Source of the DNA: Phymatolithon calcareum
Taxonomy: Eukaryota; Rhodophyta; Florideophyceae; Hapalidiales
Assembly: GCA_977006965.1 (NCBI GenBank)
Contig: OZ345377.1
Coordinates: 2,232,001 to 2,296,000, forward strand
Reading direction: 5' to 3'
DNA: 64,000 nucleotides
Below, piece after piece: positions 42,000 through 53,559 of the stretch. The stretch's first letter is position 1. Each line of letters starts with the position of its first letter. The notes beneath the pieces are model-generated. The model had not been told where the DNA came from. It was given only the letters and a program-made list of their open reading frames with translations, and did not search any database. The translations under genes and the position numbers were made by a program.

Positions 42000-42365
42000 T
42001 TATGGTACTGGTGTGTCACGGACGGTCTGAAGAGAATCCCTGATACCAGCAAGAATTTCAACAGGGCTCATCTGGAGAAATTCGTCCACTCTAGAGAGCT
42101 GCCGTGACAGGCGATCACGGTTTTCGATGAGGATGCGAAACGACTCATGAGCATTGCGGATATTGGCAATGCGGTTCGTGATGCTTGTGGCGATGTTTTT
42201 CAAATCCGGAAACTCTTTGCCAAGGCGTATGAGGACCTGCTTTCTGTGCTGGTCATCAATGGCCGCAAGTCTTAGAAAGAGAAATTCGGCGCCTCTCTCC
42301 ACGTCAGCACCGCCGTGATTCTTGTGCCGATAAGCGGTCGCGCCATTCAGAGTGCCACGAGTCAT
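42000..42365 (-). CDS. Hypothetical helical ORF
   Basis: A 121-codon minus ORF with a charged, helix-rich product (LIRLGKEFPDLKNIATSITNRIANIRNAHES). The same frame stays open upstream to about 42455. It lacks a recognised domain. Protein-like composition makes it a possible gene fragment, but no start or promoter evidence supports expression. Confidence 0.25.
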   Translation of the reverse strand: MTRGTLNGATAYRHKNHGGADVERGAEFLFLRLAAIDDQHRKQVLIRLGKEFPDLKNIATSITNRIANIRNAHESFRILIENRDRLSRQLSRVDEFLQMSPVEILAGIRDSLQTVRDTPVP

Positions 42366-42455
42366 TGTCCAGGCTTGAGTTTCTTCAAGATGTGCAGCAT
42401 TGAATACGAGATTCAGGGCCAGACCTGAGCATCGTGCGGCAGAGCTGACGGGGGC

Positions 42456-44388
42456 TCAGCAGCCGATCGATCGGCGCAAAGATCATGGTTCATGGCGTCG
42501 ACAAGGGGGCTCGTACTGTTGTCAATAGCTGCGCTCTCGCAGGACATTTTTGTCCTGGTCGTGCGGAAGGGTATTTGTATTGCAGAGATCAAAGGACGGC
42601 AAGCTGAAGAGCTCGTGTCGTTCGTTCGCTGGAGATTTCCTTCCGCAGTTCTTTCGTTTCATCATAAAATCGCTTGCCTGGACATCATCTCCCTCTGCAC
42701 GAGATATTCTCTTAGCCTAGCGGGTTGCTCGCGCACGTACCTGTGGGTCACGCACAGAGGTAAAAACAGCTTCTAAGGCTCTGCGAAACGCGGAAGGAAT
42801 CACAGTCCCGGATTTCGTTTTCTTCATGTGTGCTGTACCAAGGTATTTTGATCCTGTCAACTTTCAGCTAGATCGGCAAAATTGCATGCCGCTCTATTCT
42901 GGAGCACCATTGCGCGGCTATGGGCATTTTAAATTGCTTCGTGCCTCAAAGCCGCAGGCAAGATCGAGAATTGTGACAAATTCCGGTCAGAATTTTGCTC
43001 AGAGCAAAGTTGATTCAGTCAGCGTACTTACATGATGTAATAATACTCTGTCAACGTCTCGCGTTTGTTCCGTCTCAGCTAAAAGGTTCGAAATGTTGCG
43101 GGGTTGAGCAACTCTTCATAATTTCCTGGTGACTTCATTCCAATGCTGAAACAAGTCTGTGAAGATTCATTGCGTGCCTCACTGGATATTGGAATTAAAT
43201 AGCGAGCTGATGTTGCAGCTTTATTAAGCTTTAAACAGTTAAAATGCCCAGGACAAACACAGCAGTCCAACACGGCCCAAGTCTTGGAATCAAATTCTCC
43301 GTGCAGGAATTCCTCTGCCCGTCAAGATGAAGTATCTCTTTCTTTCATCGATCATTTTCGGCGCTCTTTGGAACGACGCGACTGGCGACTATCATTTCGT
43401 AAGAATTCCTCGCGTTCGGTTTGGCCCGGAAGCCGACTGTCTACTAGTGTATGCCCGTGCTTTTGTGGAGCAGGACGTGTTCTGGGAATGTGCTAATGAC
43501 TAATTGCAGTAACCGGAAATGAATATATTACAAGCAGAACGACGCCTACCGGACCTTACTTTCACACCTGACAGACTTCAGTTTTTCACTGTGCCGCAGC
43601 ATTTGAGACTGTCGATTTCAGTTCGTAACTTTGGAACCAAGCGAATCACCTCCAAGACAATCTCCGATCTTCTCATCCGGACACTAATACATGAAGTCGG
43701 GGAGAGTGCCGAAGTACGAGTCTGCGTCATCAATTCGGCAAACGTCAATGTCATGAAGAAGCTCACAATGAGAAAGAAATCCCCGCGAGACACTCTAATG
43801 GAAAAGATCATTCGCAGTACGACCGCACGTCTACCACCCTGAGAAGTGCGCCTCGCACTGGCTTATCAAGCAGGCGCTGGTACTAAAAAGCTCCATTGCC
43901 AATTAGTTCACGTGCGCGCAGTCATGTACAATTCAAAGCCATTCGAAGAACGCATCATCTTGTTAACGCGTCTGTACCCCTGCGAAGTGCCTGCTCGAGA
44001 CAGATGTTTCCCGGAACGGGGAGTTACGAAAGTACGGACCGGCAGGATTCGAAAGCTTCTGCAGTCGAAGGCGGCTATGTACGCTCCTGAAACTCTCACA
44101 CAGGCTTGCAGCAACTTCCCGCGAGCGTCGCATGGGATCTTTTCGTGCAGTGATTCCGTCGGGCATATCCACACGAAATGCTTGCTCGGTTGTTGAGCGT
44201 TTCTTCCCACTACTCGGTTGCCACCGCCTACGGCGTCGAAATGAAACTGTAGAGACCCGATCGGCTGGGCCCCATGGCTGTTGCTCTTTGAGGCGACAAG
44301 GAAAAGTTTGGGATACGGCTTTGCGCCCCTCTATTGGAATTGTTGAGTCCCGATGAAATTTTCCCATTTCCTAATGTCTACAAGCAGA
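42456..44388. other. Intergenic with unassigned ORFs
   Basis: ORFs at 42492-42776 (+), 43519-43842 (+, 107 codons, basic) and 43963-44367 (-, Arg/Ser-rich) show no family I can name. None has supporting context. Confidence 0.3.
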
Positions 44389-45864
44389 TTATGACGCGCA
44401 AGAGGCCTGGACTCGAGCTGGGCTATGTAGGGGAGGAGGTTCAAAGCGGTTAATGATAAAACCCGCAAAGCCAGATCTCGTCACCGTCAAAGCAGTTTCC
44501 CGTGCATTACTCTCACATTCTCCGAAAAGATCACATCCCACTTTCATTTCTTCCGCTAATACAATCTCAAACAGAAATAGTCTGTCCAACCCCGGCATTG
44601 TACGTAACAACAGCAATTTTCTGAAGTGTCTGCGGCTGAATTTATTGTTGTTGAGGAAATAGAGATGGGGATACTGGCCATGGATGCGAAACGGCTGAGG
44701 GACGCCGATTCCGATAAAACCACATTCATCCAATTTAACATGGACAACCGTACGTGCCACCTCAATTCCTTCACCGCTGGATGCCCGTCCAATGATTGTG
44801 AACTGCACGGCAGTATTCTCCAGCTTTTCTTCAGTGGGTCCATTCAACCCCCAAGTAAAAAAGTGAGGTTGCTTCAAAACAAATTCCGTCCCCCCGCCAG
44901 TATTTCCACAACAACGCACATGAGAATTGATTCGCTCATTATTAGCAGCGCATCCCAGTACCGCAAATTGAAATGCTCCTTGAAAGCCGCCCCATAAGAC
45001 CCCGGCATTCCATGCCCCAATGCCCATGTCCACCAGATGAGATGTTCGCTGCACGGCAAACATCTCAGAAACGTTCATACGAACAATAGGATTATCCAGA
45101 CCCGCACGCGGATCTCGCCCCATGCCAAAGCCGAGCTTCGGTTTGTAAGACACGACAGTCCCTCCCAGTTGCGCCCAATATTTCTCATTCATCTTCTTCT
45201 CCAGTTCTATAGTTTTCCTAGCACAGAATACTCTCTTCCACACGGTATCGAGTGTCCCAGTGTTGTCGCTATATCCGCATGGACCCGAAATAGTCTCGGC
45301 GAAAATGTCCATGGCCATTTCCGGGACCGTGGCACCTTTTTTAGCAGCCGCCGGGCACAATTGCTCCGACACCATGACATAACGCCCGATATCACTATGG
45401 ATATGATCGCAACCGAAGGTTGGCACGACAAGACGTCCCTTCTCCAAGGCGATGTCATGCAACGCTAGCGCGGTGCCGAGAATGTGAGCTGACTCGACGG
45501 TAATGTCGACGTAATGGGTACCGGCGGCTACGGCTGCTGTGACAACGAGTTTTCCCAGTGGCACGAATGGACTCGCGCAATTTATGAAGACAAGGGCGCG
45601 TGAGACTGTCCGCTGCAAACCTTCCACCGGCCCGAGCGCATCGGCTGTTAATATTGCCGGTGCGCTGTGGATTGTCACGTACTTCTTCGGTATGTCGCGG
45701 ATGCGATTGTGCAGCTTGAGGACATTGCCATCAGATATAGACCAGCGTGGAGTCAGATTGGAGTGGAAAAGGTACTCGGTTGCTTGTTTTCCTGCGAAAC
45801 CTGTCGCGCCGTACACTCTTTTATAACTATAACGATACACTGTGGGAAAGCCATTCTGCTTCAT
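44389..45864 (-). pseudogene. Saccharopine-dehydrogenase-like oxidoreductase, truncated at N-terminus
   Basis: An open 491-codon minus frame. VYGATGFAGKQATEYL near residue 17 is the Rossmann glycine motif of the SCCPDH / trans-acting enoyl reductase family. VFINCASPFVPLGKLVV..AAGTHYVDIT and LVVPTFGCDHIHSDIG are its next conserved blocks. The first 16 residues come from the neighbouring ABC1-kinase 3' end read in another frame, so the true N-terminus is lost. The C-terminal GDPGY box is degraded to LDECGF. The long open frame could be translated, but the chimeric start and lost motifs favour a recent gene-fragment duplicate. Family members reduce or dehydrogenate lipid-linked substrates; no substrate can be given here. 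Confidence 0.65.
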
Positions 45865-46334
45865 TCCTCCAATTCTCTGGCACTCTTAGTCTCAACACGA
45901 AAGCGTTTGCTATTCCTCGCAGAAGCACGGACACAAGCCGGACCATAATAATCTCGTCATTCACCTCATACGGCCTGTACGTCGCCTCAAGATACTCCAA
46001 AAGTTCGTGAATATTCATCCGCAAGGTGTCTTCCTCCGTGCCGCGGTCGTTCCAGAACGCATATGCTCGTCAAATCATCTCCTTGTTCATGTGATTTGAA
46101 TATGGTCTCATCTGTCATCAAACGCACGATCTGCTCCCGATTATCCCGATAAACCGTCAGTAACACCTTCGCGTAGATGATTCTGTCACAGAATAACATT
46201 TGATTAAATGGCCCATAATCGATCAACCTCAGACGGCCATCGGACTCTAACAGAGTGATACCCTGAAGACAGTGAAAGGAGAAAATCAAAAATTGCTGTC
46301 CGACATTGCATTTCGCATTGGCACGAGTCGCCAT
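45827..46334 (-). pseudogene. ABC1/ADCK atypical kinase C-terminal fragment
   Basis: Minus frame 46334 onward has LLESDGRLRLIDYGPFNQML..DRIIYAKVLLTVYRDNREQIVRLM, matching the DGRLxLIDYGQVK catalytic loop and following helices of ABC1K proteins (Q changed to F). Frame 46024-45827 gives the family's C-terminus, MNIHELLEYLEAT..EVNDEIIMVRLVSVLLRGIANAF. A frameshift near 46060-46100 separates them. The kinase N-terminus is absent. Its last 38 bp overlap the start of the dehydrogenase-like ORF on the same strand. Confidence 0.6.
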
Positions 46335-47595
46335 AAGGCAAACAAATTACGTAGAGGATGAGAATAGAAATTAAAGGCACAATCGAAAAATATTTCATTA
46401 TCCCCGTCGTACAGTTTTTCTCTTCGACAAAGCGCGTTTGTCGTTGTGTCTCTTCTTCTTGGCGGAAGAAACTCATCCAGAAATTCACCGTATATTCAAT
46501 GTTTCCGACTCTTCATGCAGTCTTGAAAATCCAAGAAGTGATCTAGCGTCGTACTCTGAGCTTGGCCCTGTTTTATCTATTTATGATGTCATGCTTCGTG
46601 CTCTGAGTTTGGACTTGAATTTTGCACCACCAGCCGAGAGATGCTGTATTCGCCGTTCATTTATCCGTATTGGAAAAATTATCCCCAGCACAATTTCCGG
46701 CTGTCTGTTTTGGTCGGCAAGTTTTATTCTTGAAGGCTGATCGATTCATTCCACAAGGCACAACCAATGGTATGGGGAAGAAATATTTCCGGACATCCGA
46801 GGATCTGGATATCAATATATTATCTATCGATCGATGAACCAAATCAGGAACTGCTATACATCCATACGAGGGAGCGAATAACTGCGCGTTTGTTCCGTCG
46901 CAATACTAGCTGGAATTGATGAGTTTTTCTGTAACACCCTGTGACTGTGAGGCCTTAGCTTCGTAGGCCGCTTGTCTTGTTGAGACCAATTTGGGCGTGG
47001 ATGGTTTTATCCGATGTATGAGAGAAGTCGTTGTCCATGCAGACGTCCCGAGGTTTGTCGACAAGTACCAAATTTCGCGGTTCGTGATGTAGAGCCTATA
47101 CTGTTTCCTAGTGGGGGTACGGGGGATGAAATTGTAATTCTTTGCCGTCCGTACGGGCATGCATGCGAATACAGCCTGTACTAGATAGTTAATATCAGCG
47201 CCAGTCCCCCCAAAGTAAAAATTCACTAATTTCTTGTGTCGACAGTCCCCCGACCTGCCAAATTTCGCGGAACGTAATAATGTTTTTCCTGACAGAAGAA
47301 TATGTCTTTAGAGTGTAATTAGAGGATAGCTTTGTGTCTGAGCGTCTATTAGTGAAACAGCTTTAGATCGTCGTCCATCACTTCGAGAGCAAGAACTGTA
47401 GTTAACTAGATTTCCTATTGGAGAGAACATTGTTTTCCCAGGGTGGACTGCTTTCACGCTCGCACACTCGCGCTTTCCCACTGTTACGCTTACATTCAAT
47501 TCAATCTCCCGCTCTCTCGAGGATATGGAGGCTAATGATGTATGATATCTGGGGGAAGCTAATTTAGTTCAGCCTGGCCAACAACACATTCGACA
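46335..47595. other. Intergenic, no gene recognised
   Basis: ORFs of up to 106 codons are without motifs. CCAAATTTCGCGG occurs twice (about 47068 and 47257), in segments that look like diverged repeats. Confidence 0.35.
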
Positions 47596-48000
47596 GTGTA
47601 CAGCAACCGGTTCGTTTATTTTTTCGCGTCCGACGACATGCGGGTTTAGATTGCGTAGAAATCATTCCGTCAGAATCTCAAGCGATGCGGGCATGAGCAA
47701 ACAACAACAGCAGAGTCAGTCCATTTATGGAGCTGTGCTCCGCAGACGAAGTGCATGAAGTTGGAAATGTACTTCTCCTTGCGCCGGAGGAGATTGGACT
47801 GCCAGAGTTGAGCTGGATGCTGAATCGGTTGAGTCAAGCAGGAAATCTGAACCGCATTGTCATTGACGAGGCAGACATACCACGTTTCGCATGTGAATAG
47901 CGGGAGTGCATGGTGCGACTGCAGACAGTAGGAGTCGTGGGATAGAAAGGACAGCGGGTACTGTTAACGGCGACTGCCTGTGCGCATTGGAAAGTTATTC
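47596..48000 (+). pseudogene. DEAD-type helicase fragment behind an OrsD-like 5' end
   Basis: The part at about 47630-47735 matches 48895-49010 at DNA level (GCCGACGACATGC, TCTCAAGCGATGCGG.CATGAG). Next, one plus frame gives LLLAPEEIGLPELSWMLNRLSQAGNLNRIVIDEADIPRF, a stop, and VLLTATACAHWK. IVIDEAD and LLTATA fit helicase motifs II and III, as in RecQ-like enzymes. It looks like an internally deleted copy of the element at 48870-50816. Confidence 0.45.
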
Positions 48001-48869
48001 GATGTGGCCCTTCTCAACCGAATATTGTACATAATTTTCCGGATCTTGAAGACAGGAAGATAGATACACTAGAGAAGCGAATTGTAAGCAGGGAAATGTG
48101 CTGATGTTCGAGAGCAAAAGAGAGCAAGAAAAGCGACAGAGTTTGCTGATTCGCTGATGAACGACAATATGAAAGATCATGCGGGTATGTACAAATCTTT
48201 GGAGTGGGTACACAAAAAATTTAAGCTGAATAACATTGAAATTTGATACAATGGAATGCAGAAAAAATGAGACAAATTGTTTTCGTTTGAAGGCAAGTGA
48301 TAAAGAAGAGGATAAAGGTTTGAATGAGGAGGAGAGTGGGCGAATAGGGAATGGGAGTATAACCAGTATTAAGAGTGTAAGAAGTAGGAACAGAGAAGGG
48401 TGCATGATAGTAGAGTGTATGATATTTGGAATCTACACCTGAGATCTGAGATCTCTGACATAATTTCCAGATTTTTTGACTGCAAATATCAGAGGCATAC
48501 TAAATAATATTTAAATTCACTAGTATTATCTAATTTTTTCCGTCACCATAATATCCACTCTCAAATTTTGCCTGTTGAGAGTATTGGGCATTGGTTACCG
48601 CAAGGCCGTATGCCCTTACAGTACCGGCGGCGTCCTATATTTGCCCTAGCCTGTTTTACACGTTTTGCTACGATTCGGGGCAGAAAATATAGTTGAGATA
48701 TCGGTAGCCAATCAACTTGCACAGTTTGTTATACGCACTCTCGGTCACACGCTCGCACACCACCGTTTTACTTTCTTCGTGTCCTCCACATGGAGGGGGA
48801 CCATACAGCGTAACTGCGTTAATACGATCTGGCGCAACTGGACCAGAACCATATTACTCCATGTGTAGC
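48001..48869. other. Intergenic, no gene recognised
   Basis: AT-rich sequence with a purine-rich run at 48280-48410 (AAGAAGAGGAT and GAGGAGAG words). No coding motif. Confidence 0.4.
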
Positions 48870-49262
48870 AACGGCATCGTTCATTTGCTCGAGGCCGACG
48901 ACATGCGAGTTTGAGATTGCGTGCACGAAGAAATCGTTCTTAGAGCATCTCAAGCGATGCGGACATGAGCTCACAACCGCAGAATCGGTCCATTTTTGCA
49001 ACTGGGGTCTGCGGTCTTCGGCTGTATTTAGTATGCCTCACCCAAATCGTGAAGCGTACCGTCAAGGCGGTGGAAGTCAAGGAGAGATTCGTCCGATTGA
49101 CGGCTTGCCTATCATCATGGCTTTCAAATGTCCGCGCTGTGATGTTCTCGCGGAGTCTGAAATTGTTCGCGCAGAAAGGAAGCTCACAGCCCATCAATTT
49201 TCAAAGGACAATACATGCTTAGACTCGGAGCGGTGTTACTGTTTCCCGCCAATGTGCAGATG
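48870..49262 (+). pseudogene. OrsD-like (DUF3505) double zinc-finger fragment
   Basis: A single plus frame reads CEFEIACTKKSFLEHLKRCGHEL, then MPHPNREAYRQGG, then IDGLPIIMAFKCPRCDVLAES..KLTAHQF, and ends at TGA 49261-49263. The first segment has a C..C..H..H arrangement. The second has a GLPII.AFKCPRC block followed by a late His, the layout of OrsD-type domains that accompany RecQ-like helicases in mobile elements of fungi and other eukaryotes. That association is recalled family knowledge. No start codon is evident for the upstream part. Confidence 0.45.
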
Positions 49263-49638
49263 ATCAGTAGCAATGTTTCAAACATTTGAATTCAGAACGA
49301 TGCAGCTCAGAAGAACAAATACGGGAAGGCGAGAGGGCAAATCTTGAAAAGAGTAAAGAATACAACTATCCGCGGTAGATATTATATGGATAGTTTAACT
49401 AATTTTGTATCTCACGGAAGAGAGGTACATGTAAATGGGAATGGTTCATGAGTAATAAGATTGGTAAAACGTCGACATTTTCAAGTTGACGAAATCAATG
49501 TTCTGATGACTCAGAGATTAAGCTTTCGTGTTAGGCATATTGACCATATGTTTTCGTGCACTGGGTTGGAGTAGAATAGACTTTATTGAACAAATTTCTT
49601 CTTCCATGAGTGTGTGTTCTTGATCAGTTAGTGTGAGT

Positions 49639-49710
49639 GGGATCCCAGATCGAGCACTAGAAGTACGAAAAATTTTGCAAAGGTAAAAGATGCGCGGGAT
49701 CTGGGATCCC
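49639..49710. repeat. Hairpin with 13-bp arms
   Basis: GGGATCCCAGATC (49639-49651) and GATCTGGGATCCC (49698-49710) are exact inverted copies with a 46-base loop. The right arm also forms a smaller hairpin (GCGGGAT..ATCCCGC). Confidence 0.6.
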
Positions 49711-49899
49711 GCACATCTTTCCTATTTTTTCCTATCTTCTTTTATAGTAACAGCGTGGCGAGCCTTATTGTTCGGAACATTGTTTCAAAATCGAGATACT
49801 ATCATCCTCTGATTTTCGCGAAAATTAATTCACCTAAAAATATGGAGTGTGTTTTCAATGTCTGTTGCGAGAAATTAACCGTCAGTCTACGTCTTCAGC

Positions 49900-50816
49900 G
49901 ATGAGCCCGTGCGAGACGTTACTGATTATCAACCACGACTTTGGGATGTTATCGCGTGGGAGGATTTGTTGACGCCGGAAGGTGCAATTAACGCGGGGAA
50001 AATAATTGATAACAACTTGCCCTTCATTCCCTGGCCAGTCGGGAATAAAGGTCTTTTATACTGATCTGCCTGTCTTCTTCTATTACTAGCTTATTGACCC
50101 TATCAGGATATCAAAAGTCTTCCGGTATGAGAAGGCCAAGAGTATCCTATCATGCTGAACATTTCTGACAACGTCTTTTCGACTAAATTCTGTGAAGATC
50201 GTTCCACTCTGTTCCCGACACTGCTGCAAGACGTGAAGCTCGTTGTTCTTCAGTTTCCACAACTAGACGCGGTGCTAGTCCGAGTCCGTGCAGAAATAAG
50301 CGCGCGGGTGGTGGTGTCAAGCGTGCAGCGGTCCTTTAAAAAGCAGCAGCGTTAGTGGAAAGTGCTGCGCGGTCGCTCTACCATCCACGCCTACGGCACG
50401 CTGCTGAAGTGCTTTTTTACGCATGACCTCGCGTTTCCTTCCGCCGACCTGGCCCCATATTAAATAGCTCACATTTGTACTGGAGTACTACACGAAGAAC
50501 AGCCCCGTAAAACTGATCACGGGGGACATAACGACAATTTAATGATTCCTTGGGCGCTACCTCATCATTTTCCAGACCTCGAAATAATAAATACCGTTCA
50601 AGTTCCACTCGGATGATGAATTATGACATAGCTTCTTCTGCAGTATCTACAGTGTAGACGTCGACCGGCAAGAGTCAGACATGTTGAATGGCTGGCGCAG
50701 TGTTGTGCTGCTTTGCCGGTAGTTGTAAAACAAGCAGGTGTTTATCGGAAAAAGAAAGATGGTGACGAATTTGTCTTTGAAGGAATTGAGGACCACTTCG
50801 TTTCAAGAAAGGGAAC
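49900..50816 (+). pseudogene. Decayed coding stretch, possibly OrsD-helicase element body
   Basis: Plus frames with several stops give protein-like runs: SDEPVRDVTDYQPRLWDVIAWEDLL (49900-49980), a 67-codon ORF at 50152-50355 with KLVVLQFPQLDAVLVRVRAE, then HAYGTLLKCFFTHDL, and near 50690-50816 VKQAGVYRKKKDGDEFVFEGI. No firm domain call. Position and strand after the OrsD-like fragment suggest one old element. Confidence 0.3.
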
Positions 50817-53069
50817 ATGAACTACTTAAACTATAGAAAAAGGAGAGAATTGGGGATTAAGGAGTGGATATGAAGAACACTGATTTCTCTCGATGCGACA
50901 TGAAGCAACAGGTATCGGTTGGGACGGTATCACAATCGGGATGTCGCGCTCAGTGCAAAGAACAGACATATTGCGCTGGCAAATCTTGCAGAGCACGAAT
51001 TGTGGCTTCGTATAACAATAGACCTTGCGTACGTCAGACAACATCGATCATATAGAGTACAGAGAAGTCCGCATTGATTAAGGACACCAATGGGCGAAGG
51101 CATGGACTTCCCGACAACGGATGTTCGAGTAATTCTCGAGACGGCCGCGGAACTGCATACGAGCACATCTGTGTAGTACGCACAGTGCCTGTAGAATAAC
51201 GAGAACAAGAACTCGCAATTCGTTGAAATTTTCGATCGCAGGACGAACCCTTGACTGTGTCCTCAGTTGATAAACATCGGATCGCGATGTCTGCAAACAG
51301 TAGAATATCGTTTACTACATACAGCAATCAATTATTTAATTACTAGGAGATCACCCAATCGCTTACTGTGGATTAATTTGTTGACTCACAAATGCTATTG
51401 TTTTTACAGAGAAACGGCTTCTCATGCTGCGGCAACTTCACTTAGATCGAACAGCTACGATAAAGCAATTTAAATGTTAGTGAAAACACATTACTACTCG
51501 GGTGCGATTTGAAACTAGATCATATCTATTCTACTTATAGCACTAGCTGTCTAGAAATGGAGATGAAGCCAGATCGTCAATGTACGAAATGCTATGACTG
51601 TTTCAGGGAGCTTGAACGCCTGGCCAGCTCTTCTGGTCTATCGTAAAACATGCAAATGCGCTAACGCTTCCTTGCAAAAGCGGTCACATTCAGTTCAAAT
51701 TCTAGGGGATGCGAGAAATGGGAAATTCTCTGAACGATCTACGAAATGTTATAAAATTCTAATTTTTTAATCTACTTTGGAAGAATTGATTTTATTGATT
51801 TTGCTAGTAGCTACACGCTTATGAAAAAATATAACTGTAGCAGGTAGAGCGTCGTGTACGCGTGGTAGCGAGCGCCTTTGTCGAAAGGCTTTCTATGAGG
51901 ATAGTGAGCGCGCGCGCAGATGGCGAGTGTAAAGGGTACAGAAACCCCCAGACAGTTGTCCGATTGTTCTGTATGGTCACCTTCTTTTATTGTTGACTGA
52001 GAGCCTCGAGATTATAATGGTGAATGTGGAAGAATGTGATTGGACATTATAGTGACTAATTATGGATGAGGAGATGCAGTGCTACACGTGTAGGCAGTAC
52101 GATACTTCATGGTTTTTAATCAATTTTGGAAGAAATGATAAAAGTTTTGCACTCTTTTCTCCACGGCGTAAGTTCATTTTCGATGAAGCGGTAACCGCCT
52201 GTGGAAGCGGTTCGCGCTTCAAGTAGTCAACTTTGAAAAACGGTAAAGCCCCGATAAAAAGGGACTCGCTAATGTCGCTCAGCGGCAATATGAAACACAC
52301 AGTGTCAACCACCTCAGCACACTGTGTCTACAATGTGTCCAGCACTGTGCTGTACCTTTGCCCCACCGGTAAAATGGAAAGAAATATAATATCCCCGAGA
52401 TTGCACGCTCCGTCGTTCACTTCATAATCATCCAGCAGTCCTGTTCTCCAATGATGATACTCCTCATATGCTGCCTGTGCGAACGTGCTTTAGAAAATGT
52501 GAGGCTGGAAGCAACGGTCTGCATACCTGCTGTGTTTGACAAATCTTCGACACCCCTGCTGGGCGTAGCTATGTCGTGTAGATTGGTGAAAGCAGGCCCT
52601 CCACATAGTAGTTTCGTATCTGTGCGGGTCCTTTATTGGTGTAAAGGTGTACCGAGGAGGTCGCAAGCGTCCTCTTTGAAAGAAGTCTCTGTGTGGTGGT
52701 GTTGGTTTTCCTTTCGGTGAGAGGAGGTGCATTATAAGAGCTTAAAAGGGTAATCTCTTGAAATTGTTCCATGATGGTAGCACACGGTCTTTACAATATT
52801 GATATTTATCTTTCCGATGGTACAGAATAATCCAGTTACATAGCGACGCATATACATTCTCAGCAGTAATCTCTGCACACGTCCAAGTTTGGCTATGACA
52901 ATAACAAGGGGGCGTGCTGAGCGTACGAGGCTCCTCTCAGTGAGCGCATTGTGGTGCAGAGAAGTTAATCGAAAGCAAAACTAAGTCTTCACATGAACCC
53001 ATTGCATATATTACTATAAGTTATGCCCTACACATTACGTTCGACCTGCAGGAGACTCTGAGCAACTTT
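50817..53069. other. Intergenic, no gene recognised
   Basis: More than 2 kb without a recognised gene, RNA or bounded element. ORFs up to 97 codons (51034-51327 minus) lack motifs. Confidence 0.4.
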
Positions 53070-53533
53070 TGTCGGAGGTGTATGGGTGATGATGTTGGTT
53101 GTGATTTACTTAGTTTATATCGATGGTCGGCACCTAAGATGGAAGCTATATACTAGCCTAGCGCCAGTGTAGGAAAAATACTTGGATGCATGATGACGTC
53201 AAATGCATTGGATGTATGTTGACGTCAAAAAGTCAGTGCTGATTAGTAATGCATTACGTGCACTGCTGTTACTGATGCATCTGCACTTCCTTAATCTTAA
53301 CGGTTTAAAGTAACAACCTAGAACAACATAAAAACATACTATCGTACTATGACAATAGTCGCACCCATGCACACATATACGCATGTTATGAGATCGACAT
53401 ATATGACAAAGTGTCTTGCGAGTAATGCACCAAGGAAGACAATTTCAATAACAACACGTGTATCGAGATCGATATTCTAATCATGTGTCTGTCTAAATAA
53501 TAGACGCATTTAACAAAGGTTCCATTTCCCACA
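53070..53533 (-). repeat. Copia 3' LTR
   Basis: Runs TGTCGGAGG...TTTCCCACA. It matches the other LTR throughout, with scattered substitutions. Two tandem 20-bp-type units each hold TGACGTCA (53194-53201 and 53220-53227), a CRE/ATF-like site, within the likely U3. Confidence 0.9.
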
Positions 53534-53542
53534 CTCCCCCTC
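53534..53542 (-). other. Copia polypurine tract
   Basis: GAGGGGGAG on the minus strand directly precedes the 3' LTR. This is the expected position for plus-strand DNA priming. Confidence 0.75.
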
Positions 53543-53559
53543 GATAGAAGGGACTAAAC

